Positions 1 to 9,314 of a DNA stretch of 24,406 nt are shown piece after piece. Within the stretch, counting starts at the first letter, position 1; each line of letters starts with the position of its first letter. Below the pieces are notes generated by a model. The model was not told the DNA's origin and ran no database searches. It was given only the letters and a program-made list of their open reading frames with translations. Origin of the DNA: Vitrella brassicaformis (Eukaryota > Sar > Vitrellaceae); NCBI GenBank assembly GCA_001179505.1, contig CDMY01000313.1:37083-61488 (forward strand). The letters run 5' to 3'. The position numbers were made by a program, and so were the translations under genes.

Positions 1-12
1 GGGGGGGGGGGG
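1..12. repeat. Homopolymer of 12 G at window edge
   Basis: A pure G run opens the window directly upstream of an intron sequence of the giant gene. It may be a contig end or a sequencing artefact. Confidence 0.7.
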
Positions 13-31
13 ACGTGGGTGGGTAAGTTAC

Positions 32-3000
32 GGCAGGTGATGTTGTTCCATCCCAGAGTGTAGCCGGCCGCGCACTCGCAGTGATACCCGCCCTTGGTGT
101 TGACGCACAAGCCGAATGGCGGCGAGTCGCACAGAGTGTCGTCCTTGTCGCACTCATTCAAGTCAGCCACACACCACGACGACACACCCACACGAGCCTC
201 CTCCCTCCATGTGTCCATCTATCTCTCCTTGCTGTGCCGGTCATGCCGACGGTACCGATGCATGTGGCGTTCTGTGGGCCGTCAGGGTCCTTCTCGTACC
301 CCGGCTCACACACGCACTCGAAGCCCGGGAACAGGCTCCTGCAGAGGGCGTGAGGGCCACAAATGCCGCCCGACTTGGCCGTCTCGGCGCACTCGTTGAT
401 CGCTGCCACACACGCACACAGAGAGAGAGGGAGAGAGAGAGAGAGAGAGAGAGGGTGAGACATGATCCGGAGGGCGGTGTGTGTGGATGCGTATGCGTCT
501 GTGGGATTGGCATGTGCCAGGCTGGCTGCCTTCTCGGTACCCCGCCCCACAGCCGCATTCGAATCCGCCAGGCGTGTTGCGGCACTCCTGCCCGCACGTA
601 TTGAGCGTGCTGTCCTCGCACTCGTCTATGTCTAAACACACGAACACACACACACACACACACATTCCTGCCTCCTGTCTGTGTCTCTGCGCTGCATCAT
701 GGCTGTCGTGACGCACCGATGCACGCGTGGCGGTCGTCCGCGAGCTTGTAGCCCTTGTCGCACTCGCACCTGTAGCTCTTGGGGAGGTTGATGCAGGTGT
801 GGTCGCACAGAGAGGTGCCCTCCGCGCACTCGTCGACGTCCACACACTGGTTCTTGACGACGTCGTAGAACTCCCCCTTGCTGCAGCGGCACTCGTGGGA
901 GCCCTCCTTGTTGATGCAGCTCAGGCTGGCCGGGCAGATGTTGGGCGTCAGACACTCGTCGATGTCTGCCATGAAGACATCGTTGATCATTATGTGGGAG
1001 AGGAGGGAGGTGGTGTGGGGCTGTGTGCTCACCGACACATGTCTTGTTGTCTTCTGAGAGCTCGAAGCCTGCCTCGCAGCTTCACGAGAAGCTGCCATTG
1101 GTGTTGATGCAGGCGCCGTTGCAGCCACCATTGGCATGGGAACACTCGTCTATATCTGATTGCACACCACACCACACCACACCACATGTCAACCATGGCT
1201 CCCTCTTGATGCACACAAAGTCAGTCAGGCGGGGCGGACCTTCGCAAGTGCGGTCCTCAAAACTGTAGGCGAAGCCTGGCGGGCACTCGCAGGTGTAGCG
1301 GCCCGGGAGGTTCCTGCAGCCCAACAGGGGAGGGGGGCAGACACTCCCTGGCCGCTGCTGCTGCCCCTCGGCCAATGTCTCATTGCACTCGTTGATGTCT
1401 GCGCGCACGGCCGGACACACAAAGGACGGCATCTGTGTGTGTGTGTGTGTGTGTTGTGTATTGTCGCGACCGACCGATGCATTGCGTGCCGTCGGTGCTG
1501 GGTCGGTATCCCGTGTCGCAGAGGCACTGGTACCCTCCCTCGGTGTTGGTGCAGATCCCCCCGCTGCAGACGTCCTTCTTCTCGGCACACTCGTCGACAT
1601 CCTCGCACTTCATCGTCAGCTCGTTATGCCGAAACCCCTTTCTCCCACACACGCAGCTGTACTCGCCCACCGTGTTAGCGCAAGTGGCATCGTCCCCACA
1701 GAGCGGCGCTTGGGGCAGGATGAAGTCGGGGTTGACCGTGGTGTACTTGCCCCGGTTAACATGCCGGGTGGTGATGTCGCTGCGGAGCGGGGTGGCGCCG
1801 CCGGCTGTGAGAGCGCACTCGTTGAGGTCCTCGCACTTGGTGTGGTCGAGGGAGGGGACGAACCCGGTGAGGCACTGGCACTCGAAGCCGCCTTCGGTGT
1901 TGACGCACGCCGTGGTGGTGCTGTCGCCACACACGTCCGGGGCGGCCTCACACTCGTTGATGTCTGCCCCGAAACAATACATACACACATTTCTCTGTGC
2001 GTTCACGATCTTGTCGATGGTCGGTCACCCACCCTGGCAGATGGTTTGGCCTTCACCGGTGCCGTGTGGGTCAGGGGCCTCCTTGTATCCCTCGCGGCAC
2101 CTGCACTCGAAGCCGCCCTCGTTGTTGACGCACTTGCGCTTGGGGTCCCGGCAGGCAGGAGTGCCCTTGGCGTCGATGCCGTCAACACACTCATCGATGT
2201 CTGATGATTGATGACACGAATGATGCACACATGTCTCTGTCTGTGTGGGCTGCTGGTGGCTGTAGTGTCTGTGTGTCTGTGTGCGTACCGACACACAGTG
2301 GGTGGAATTGGTCAGCGTGGGGGTCCATATGGAAGCCATCCTTGCAGCTGACACACAGACACAGCAGAGAGAGGGTGGGGCTTGGACGTGTTGTATCGTG
2401 TTGTGTTGTGTTGTGTATTGGGGCTGACACGCATTCGTATCCCTTGGGGGTGTCCCGGCAATTGCTTTTGCCGTCCTCGCCGCAAGGGGCCTCCATGTCT
2501 CGACACATGATGGCTGCATCACATCACACCCACACACAGCCGATGGATGGCAACATACATGCATCGATTGCTTCGTCACTTGTGAGCGTGTGATCACGTT
2601 GGCAGTCGCCGGCAAGGTCCTTCTGCATGTGCAGGGGGCACCCACACGTGTGGCCGCCAGCATAGTCGAAGCACTGGTCCTGACAGGGGTTCTTGAGACA
2701 CTCGTCCTCATCTGAGCCCGCCCACATGAATGGGTTGACCCTCAATGTGCCATAGTGTGGTAGGCCCATACCGATGCATGTGGTGTTCCAGTCGTCGGCA
2801 GGGAGCCATCCGGCTCTGCATTGGCAGTAGAAGCCGCCGGGGGTGTTGATGCAGTCGGCGTGGCGGGGGCAGGGCGACGTCTCTATCGAACACTCGTCGA
2901 TCTCTGACACAGATGAAACAGATGAATGAAATCGGGAGAAAGAATGCCGGACATGGCTACCTTTGCAGGCTGTGTCGACTCTCTCGTAGCCCACCCTGAG

Positions 3001-3395
3001 AAGCCGGCCGGCCATGGACAGACAGACAGACAGTGAGTGTACACACACACACACACACACATATTTCGATTGCATGCTCGCACCACCGACCTGCAGCTGC
3101 AGTGAGCTCCGTCCCTTCTGTTGTCACAGTACTGGTCGCAGTTGCCATTGTCCATCGCACAAGGGTCCTCACTCGCACCCTCTGCACACATGCACACAAC
3201 AGCCTCCATCATATCGACATCCCAAACCAAACTCGCCTCTGCCCACGCACTTTCGCATCTGAATCCATCGTTCTGCATCCTGAAGCCCCTCTCGCACTCG
3301 CACCTGAACGAGCCAGGCTCGTCCACGCAGCCGCCGCCCCTGTCAGAGCACAGCGACACGCCGTAGTTGCTGTCGGCGTCGCAGCCCCCGGAAAC
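32..3395 (-). other. Array of at least 16 EGF-like modules, many calcium-binding type
   Basis: Sixteen six-Cys modules can be followed. Most begin with D-[IVL]-[DN]-E-C and contain a C.N..G.[FY].C.C pattern, the calcium-binding EGF signature with a hydroxylatable Asn (for example CVNTEGGFECQC, CINTPGGFYCQC, CVNTKGGYHCEC). Exon 1963-1475 holds three modules, exon 965-717 two, and most others one. Nearly all module borders coincide with phase-1 introns, the new exon supplying AC or AT to complete the Asp codon. The array probably forms a calcium-stiffened rod. It continues past the left end of the window. Confidence 0.92.
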
Positions 3396-6300
3396 GGGGC
3401 ACTGGACCGTCACGCCATCCGCCGCGGCCCACTTGACCATGGCTGCGTCCTGACGCACACGCCACTTGCCTGCAATCATCATGACATGAGACACACCCAT
3501 GGGGTTATTGGTGTGGTGTCTGTCGTGTGGTTGGAATGGGATGCCATGCCTACCAGATGGCGGGAAGTCATAGCGGGATGGCGCGTACGCGAGGACCTCC
3601 CTCGTGTCGAGGTCGGTGTCGAAGACCCACCATCCGTTGGCAGTGGCGGTCGGCAGGGGCCAGCCCCGCTGCAGCCGCTCCAGCACAAAGGAGTGGTTGG
3701 CTGGGGGAATCCAATACAGATGCACGCCGCCCTTCTGCCAGTGGGGCCTGCAGAGAGAGGCGGACAGAGATGGGATGGGCAGGGGGGAGAGGTGGGTGGG
3801 TAAGGAAGCCTACTTACTTTCCGTTGAGAGGATGGCTGGCGTTGGTTTCCTCATAGGTGCCACTGAGTGTTTTGCCCAGCGCATTGGGCATCCCCAACAC
3901 CTCCACAAACGGCTTGCCGAAACACGCTGAATGGGCCAACACAGAAGACACACACACATTATGTTAGTGTGTCGATACCTCTTCTGCCTGCCTGTCTGTC
4001 TGTCTGTCTGTCTGTCACCTCCTTTCTCCTGCTGTGGTGGGTTCGATAGGTGCCGGCAGGTCAGCCGGAAGAACGCACAGTCCTCCTTGCACTCCACACC
4101 AACAATTACGCCCTCCGCCTAACAACCCAGCGCACAGCAACCATTTCTCCCTCTCCCTGTGTGGAGCATTGCATCACTTACGCCGCATGACAGATGGTCT
4201 GTCGCCCCCGTGGTGCTCCACAGAGTGGTCCACGCCCCACGGTCGATGCGTGACCTCCCAAGGGGTCGGCCACACTGAATCCGGATGGACCGGCACTTGC
4301 CCGGGTGGCGGAACTCCGACGTGCTCTGCAAGGGTGCGGGGCAGTCGGCTGGCAGCAGCTGGAGGCGGGAGGTGGCCTGGCCGGGGGGGCAGATGGTTTG
4401 CTGGTGGGGCTGCAGCCACTCGCCTTCGCTCAGCTTGACGTCGGACTTGATGTCAAAGCGCATCTTCATGCAGAACCTGGAGGGGGGGAAGGAGCACAGA
4501 AATGCATGGGCAGGGTGTTCCTGTGCTATACACTACTGACTCTTCGGTGCATCTGAGTCCCTTGTAGGCCGTGGCTGTGTAGGGACTGAGGCCCCCGTTG
4601 GCCGTGCTGAATATGTGGGTCATCTTCTTGGCTGCCGGCACGACCACAGCCGCGTAGATGCCCCACTCCTCAACGCGACACACGTTCCGACCCCTGATGG
4701 ATGGATGGATGGATGGACCACAATAAGGGAATGGTCGATGCGATTCAGCGCACCTTTCCATTTTGAAGTATCCATTTGCTGCGAATGAGGTGCCCCATGA
4801 GTTGCGCAGCAGCCAGTAGAGGGTGCCGTCCTCCTCGTCCCAGCCCACCAGCACGGCGCTCTGGCTGCCCACTGGCGAGTCACCGGATACATCATCGCGG
4901 CTGTACACACCTGCAAGACAAAGAGAAGGTGAGAGGAGAGGAAGGGCCAATAGTGCTACTCGTCTTCTCTCTCTCTCTCTCTCTCTCTCGCCATGCAGCA
5001 TAGTACCGTCCGGCACTTCGGTGAAGTACTCAAAGAAATCGGGGTAGACCTCAAACGCCACAAAGAAGGGGCCCCGCTGAGACACACAGATAGATACAAA
5101 CAGAAAAAGGGAAGTACCATGAGAGTTTTTGCGTCTCCTGTCGCTCTGTCATGTCTGTGTCTCTCTCTCACGCTGATGAGCTCCATCTGCATCTGCCGCA
5201 TGACCTGCCCCACACAGGCCCGCCCGCCCGTCGCCCGCTGCTCGCCAGGGCGGGACAGACGGTAGTACTCGTTGATGAACACACGGCTGGAGGGAGTGGC
5301 GGGGTCTTTCAGCAGTAGATCCTCGGCACAGAAGGGCATCTGGCTGATGCACTGCGGACAGTCGGGCCTGCATCAGGGAAGGGCACGAGTGCGTCCATTT
5401 GCTGGCTGCTTTGTGACCGGTCCCAATCGACCCACCTGCATCCCTCCTGAGTGGTGATGGCCTCCTCCCCACTGTCCATCTGCAGAAAGCTCTCTTGTCC
5501 CTTTGAAGACTGCCTTCTGCTGGCCTTGGAGGCGCTGTGCGTCTCGAGCATGGCGGCGTAGTTGTCGGGCGGCGGGGCGACGGTGATGGGCGACCCGTCC
5601 ACGTCGATATCGGTCGGCCACCGCGCCACGTGTGGCCTGCCGTTGCCGTGCTCGCCATTGGGGCCTGGCTCGACGGTCTGTGGGGACGCTTCTCTGTGCC
5701 AGCAGTACACTGCATAGACAGAGACAGAGACAGAGAGACATGGGACTTGCCCACGAGACGAGGGCGGATCGGAAATGTCGGCAAAGTACTCACTTTCATA
5801 AGGGTAGTCTTCGGCGAACCCGACTCCTTTGTTGCGTATGTACTCGAGTGCGATGCTGGCCCAGCCGCCCTCACAGCCGGGCCTGAGAGACTCCTTGGCC
5901 TCGAACTCGACCTCGCTCTCGTTCATCCGGGGCCACCCAGCACATGACAGCACCTGACGTGGTACAGGAATGGTGTCAGGGGAGGGAGGGAGGGAGGGAG
6001 GGGAAGGAGGTGGGTAGGGCGTGCCCACCTGTTGGACGGAGAGGTGTCTTCTCATCTCATTGGAGATCATGCGGTCTGGGTTGGCGATGCAGGCGCGGTC
6101 ACTGAGCGCACCCAGAAGCTGACCACATATCCGATGAACCAAGCACAACAGATGAACATTTAATGACAGGTGGAGAGTCGATCGGCCTACCGCAAATGCC
6201 CAGCATGCACCACAGTAGCCTGATACACGCGGCCCAACGCAACAACACACCACACCACACCACACCACAAGGAAGAGTCCGTCCTTTTTGAGCGATCCGG

Positions 6301-9300
6301 AGACAGAAGGACATCTGACCTTGGCTCTGGACTTCTGAGTGGTCAGGGGGGAAGCAGAAAGGATAGTGCTTCCGAACGTCGTACTCAACGGGCAGCTTCA
6401 GATGACGGGTCACCCACGTCTCGCGAACCTGCCACACAAACAAAGACAGACAGACAGACACTTCTCATGCATTTCTGTCTGTGCGTCACTCCCTCCTCAC
6501 CTGTAATAATGAGAGGTCGAGGTTCATGCCCATGCCGCCCTTGCTCATGCCCCAGAACCCCTGCGACCGCTTCACACGCTCCATCGTCCCCCCAATCCCC
6601 AGCCGAACCCCCAGCTCCTTGACCTCTTCCAGAAAGCCCGCCTGCTTCATGTCGCCCCTCGCGAGCTCGTCCCTCAGCTTGGGGTGGGGCATTCCCTCCA
6701 TGTGCCTTCGCGGTTTGCGGCAGATGTAAGGGAGCGAGGTGTTGCAGTGCTGGGCCACGACCTTGGGGACGTCCAGGGTCAGGTGGCCGGGGCTGAGGGC
6801 CCCACACGATTGGTCGGGTTTGCGGCTGGTGGGCGGGCTGTAGGGGTGCAGACCAGTGGAAGCCTTCAAGGGAGTGCCGTCGAGGTACTCCCAGGCGTTA
6901 ACCGACGTCTGATAATGAGCCCCTGTGAGCAAAGAACAGACGTCCATATATGTGAGACGGCTTCTGTGTGTCGGCGGTGTCTGACCGATCCAGCACAATG
7001 GCTGATTGCACAGGGGGGCGAGGAATGCGCGTTCGTTGCTGGTGACGGGCATCACAAGCTTGGCCCCGTAGTCGTCGCGGCATCGCTTGACAGCGTTGTG
7101 GAAAGACTCGGGGCGGTGGATCAGCTTGAAGCAGTAGACGCCATGCTTCGAGAAGCCCTCCTCACACGCAACTGTGCTCAGAAATGGGTCAATTGGCGGA
7201 GCTGGTGCAGTGCAGTGCATCCATCCCTCCATGTGTATGTGTGTGTGTACGTGGCAGTGCGAATGTGGATCTGCTTGTGAGGAAGCAGACGCCAGAGGGG
7301 CCCTCCACAGTGCCCACAAGCGAAGACACTATGTGCGTCGTCGGTGCCCGGCCTTATGGAGCACAAAAAGAAAGACATACAGGGAGGAGGGATTGTCGCT
7401 GTCGATGCATCCATCCCCATCCATTGCCATAGAGATCATTAAATGCTCACTTGAGTCTGCCCTCTTGGCGTAGACGGTCATGCTGATGAGCGGCGCGATG
7501 CTCATGTGCGGCGGGCTCTTGCACTGATCGGCGTCAAAGCACCGACACACACCTCCCCCAAACGGGCTCGGGTCCCAGTCACACAAACCATGCGCCCAGC
7601 AGAACTCTGACCAGCGACACACGAAAGCAACACGTACATGTGCATCCTCTTCCTTCAACGAGCCCACTTTTGCAAGATTCGTGATCGGCGGGAGCGTCGA
7701 GGACACGCTTGAGCATCTGCTGGCAGCCGCGGGACTCGGTGATCTGCTTGCCGGGGTAGGCCTTCCACGAAGGTCCACTCGACAACGATGCGGTGGAGAT
7801 TCAAGGTGGTCGTGGTGGTGGTCGTGGCGGTCGTCTCATTGGACGGCGATCCAGGCGCAGAAGAGACGTTCACCTGGATTGCATTTAATGGAGGGATGCT
7901 CAAGTGTTGCACGAGTGCTTATTCTCTGACCTACATCGGCTCACCCTGTCCCTGACGGCGACGACCATGCTGACATCGAATCCCTGCACAATCTGGACCG
8001 ACGAGCGCAGCACCTCGACGATCTCAATCTCCTTCGAGTCGTGGCACAGCCGGCTGGTCCGCTCCCTGTTGAGCGCCGCCTCGGCAGCCATCCGCGAGCT
8101 GACCACCAGACGGCTGTCCACAGGCACCTGCCGGCCGCTCTGGGGATCTGTAGCCGTCTCCTCGCATGGAGCTGATAGACAAGCATTCGACAGATGCACA
8201 CATGGCTGACATCCTTACACGTGGCTTACGAGGGAAAGGGCGTTGTATTTGCCATTTCCACAGTCCAGTGCGGTTCGTGAAGTGGATAAAGGTGAAGAAG
8301 GACGGTGGCTCCTCCAGCAGCAACAGGCGGTCGGAGGGGGCCTTGGCCTCGCCGACACGCCAGTGGCCGGCGATGAGCGATTGGGGTGCGATGGGGTCCA
8401 ATGGGTCGGGGACACACTGCTCACGTTCTTTGTTGATCGCCCTCATTGCCTCATTGCCCAATACCTGCACACAAGACACACGTGGACAAGAGAATACACC
8501 AGAACAAAGCCAGACAGAAGGGCGACAGCCTCCGGTATACACACCAAGTCGAGTTTCTGTCTCTCCTGGCAAGACGCCGCAATCAGAGACGCCTTCGCCA
8601 TGCCGTGGATCTCCAGCCACCGCTCAAAAGCTTCGAGGGTCTCCTTGTCAACTGAACGTCCAGCACAGAACAGAACAGAAGATCCATCCATCCATCCATT
8701 CATCCATTCATCCATCCATCCATCAACACGGGATGGATTGGCTCACGGGTGTCATCAATCGTCCTCTCAGTGCATCCCTGTGCAGCGTCTGCCGCCACAG
8801 GCTGAGAAAGGTTCGATAGCGCGGCAGACTCGTGGAGGGAGGGGATACTTCTCCTTCCCTGAGCACTGCCATCGATGGCTGCGATGGGGGGAGGGGTGGG
8901 GGGGAAGAGCAGCTCGTCAGCTGGATCGGTGCTCGGCGGTGCGTTGAGGGCGTCCTCTGGGCTCTCGAAAGGCAGAGTCGGGTCATCGACGTCAGGCTCT
9001 CTTGAGTTGATAATACCACCTGCAGGCAACCAGGCAAGAACACCGCAGTGCAGATTTTATCGTGAGGTCTCTGCCCTTCACTGCATTCACCAGATGACCC
9101 ATCTGGAAAGCCCTGCACGCGGCGGACAGCTGCAAATCGTAAAACGGAACACAATGCATCTTTCTGATCCAGTCCAATGGCCTCGCACACCTCTTCTGGC
9201 CTCCAGCGTCTCCTTGAAGTGTCTTCCCCGCTGCGCGCCGACCGCTATCAGTCGGATGGTTGCAACGCAGAAGCAGAGCACCGCCAAGGGACGCCAGGAG

Positions 9301-9314
9301 CGAAGGTGGGCCAT
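32..9314 (-). CDS. Giant secreted multidomain protein: I29-like, cystatin-like, C-type lectin, papain-like, Trp-rich module, EGF array (3' partial)
   Basis: Start ATG at 9314 opens a clear signal peptide. Exons read from high to low coordinate: 9314-9191, 9019-8747, 8651-8545, 8464-8230, 8171-7945, 7873-7769, 7743-7668, 7606-7451, 7171-6986, 6922-6501, 6428-6320, 6219-6191, 6118-6029, 5953-5794, 5709-5436, 5367-5172, 5076-5007, 4910-4754, 4693-4541, 4476-4182, 4085-4019, 3926-3818, 3747-3554, 3469-3251, 3181-3091, 2995-2961, 2903-2772, 2711-2598, 2513-2429, 2347-2289, 2200-2033, 1963-1475, 1398-1240, 1155-1033, 965-717, 631-about 505, 402-256, 163-32. The frame holds across almost all joins, giving about 2050 residues before the gene leaves the window with a donor at 31. 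The domain order is described in separate entries. The protein is probably exported to the cell surface or a secretory organelle; its role is unknown. Oddities are an in-frame TGA at 1082-1084, a 25-nt intron needed at 7744-7768, and two bad splice sites near the left end. Domain calls are from motif reading; the exon model is inference. Confidence 0.85.
421..454. repeat. GA/CT microsatellite in intron
   Basis: On the coding (minus) strand this is a CT run forming the polypyrimidine tract ahead of the acceptor at 403. The donor of this intron could not be found. Confidence 0.85.
3400..4476 (-). other. Cys-rich and Trp-rich module between protease and EGF array
   Basis: Exons 4476-4182 and 4085-4019 encode a Cys-containing stretch (TICPPGQATS, KCRSIRIQCG, EDCAFFRLTC). 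Exons 3926-3818, 3747-3554 and 3469-3251 then encode SGTYEETN, HPLNGKPHW, VHLYWIPP, GWWVFDTD, VLAYAPS, PPSGKWRV. The pattern of a small beta-rich unit with G.YE..., NGKPHW, LYW, WW and a closing KW recalls a module I associate with secreted proteins of chromerids and other protists, but I cannot name a family. The first EGF module follows in the same exon as the closing KW. Confidence 0.5.
3992..4016. repeat. GTCT/CAGA tetranucleotide repeat at a splice donor
   Basis: On the minus strand the repeat reads as CAGA units starting directly after the donor GTGACAGA at 4018. The same unit recurs in introns of other genes here (12826-12849, 20665-20685) and in the right-end spacer (23945-23970). Confidence 0.85.
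5981..6004. repeat. GGGA tetranucleotide repeat in intron
   Basis: Pure GGGA units in the intron between exons 6118-6029 and 5953-5794 of the giant gene. The coding strand reads TCCC. Confidence 0.85.
6246..6269. repeat. ACCAC pentanucleotide repeat in intron
   Basis: About five units of CACAC/ACCAC in the intron just upstream of the 29-bp active-site exon. Similar pentamers occur in introns at 1165-1186 and 22566-22606. Confidence 0.85.
6711..7171 (-). other. C-type lectin-like domain
   Basis: Exons 7171-6986 and 6922-6501 encode residues about 435-567. Landmarks in order: ACEEGFSKHGVYCFK, then SFHNAVKRCRDDYGAKLVMP, LCWIGAHY, WEYLDGTP, QSCGALSPG and HCNTSLPYICRKP. These follow the CTLD layout, with Cys pairs at both ends, the C.WIG core, the W.YLDG loop and the closing PYIC. 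The calcium-binding EPN/WND motifs are not evident, so sugar binding through calcium is doubtful and protein or other ligands are possible. The same exon continues into a basic, helical linker that leads to the protease domain. Confidence 0.8.
7668..8127 (-). other. Cystatin-like domain
   Basis: Residues about 262-385 contain a helix (VVSSRMAAEAALNRER), then SSVQIVQGFDVSMVVAV. QIVQG at residues 306-310 fits the cystatin QxVxG loop, followed by the expected hydrophobic strand. A Thr-rich stretch with a possible N-glycosylation site (NET) follows, then a strand with Trp (RIVVEWTF). Cystatins bind papain-like enzymes, and a papain-like domain lies downstream in the same chain, as in cathepsin F. 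The frame at the end of this region depends on a proposed 25-nt intron (7744-7768). Confidence 0.5.
8405..8640 (-). other. I29-like cathepsin propeptide region
   Basis: Residues about 137-188, spread over exons 8651-8545 and 8464-8230, read FERWLEIHG, then a gap, then ER, then N..M..IN. This spacing resembles the F..W...HGK...ER...N...I...N pattern of I29 inhibitor propeptides that precede papain-family proteases. Here it sits about 450 residues before the protease domain instead of directly in front of it. The resemblance is short, so this is a tentative call. Confidence 0.4.
8682..8724. repeat. CATC/CATT tetranucleotide repeat in intron
   Basis: Ten or so units in the second intron of the giant gene. 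The same unit is found at 4696-4717 (read as GATG) and 11297-11313. Confidence 0.85.
9234..9314 (-). other. Signal peptide of the giant multidomain protein
   Basis: The first 27 codons give a basic start (MAHLRSWRP), then a hydrophobic core (LAVLCFCVATIRLIAVGA), ending at a small residue before QRG. This is a standard secretory signal. The first exon stops at 9191 in phase 1, and the next exon (9019) continues in frame with GGIINSREPD. The signal fits the disulfide-rich lectin and EGF modules downstream, which need the secretory pathway. Confidence 0.8.

Larger units (their letters stand above)
4622..6428 (-). other. Papain-like (peptidase C1A) domain, catalytic His replaced
   Basis: Nine exons encode residues about 638-1045. 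LPVEYDVRK opens the mature domain. QGYCGACWAFA carries the oxyanion Gln (673) and the nucleophile Cys (679). LSVQQVLSC, GCEGGW and YPYE follow as in cathepsins. An insert of roughly 100 residues with several Cys comes before RGPFFVAFEVYPDFFEY. The His region reads GVYSRDDVSGDSPVGSQSAV then LVGWDEEDG. NSWGTSF holds the Asn (983). The usual HAV before VGY is QSAV or SAV here, so the catalytic His is missing (Gln963 by ungapped alignment). The fold looks intact but peptide cleavage is unlikely. Confidence 0.88.

Noticed and set aside
418-460. GA repeat as a regulatory GAGA-factor site
   Set aside because: It lies inside an intron where the coding strand gives a CT tract next to an acceptor. A splicing role is simpler, and GAGA factor is not known to me outside animals and plants.
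158-550. Minus-strand frame reading through the CT repeat into an EGF module as one exon
   Set aside because: The upstream part is a repeat-encoded Ser/Leu/Cys stretch in a different frame from the preceding EGF exon. It is intron sequence read in frame with the exon at 402.
1383-2211. Two long plus-strand frames opposite the EGF exons
   Set aside because: They are antisense shadows of GC-rich Cys codons. The minus strand has repeated EGF signatures and splice sites.
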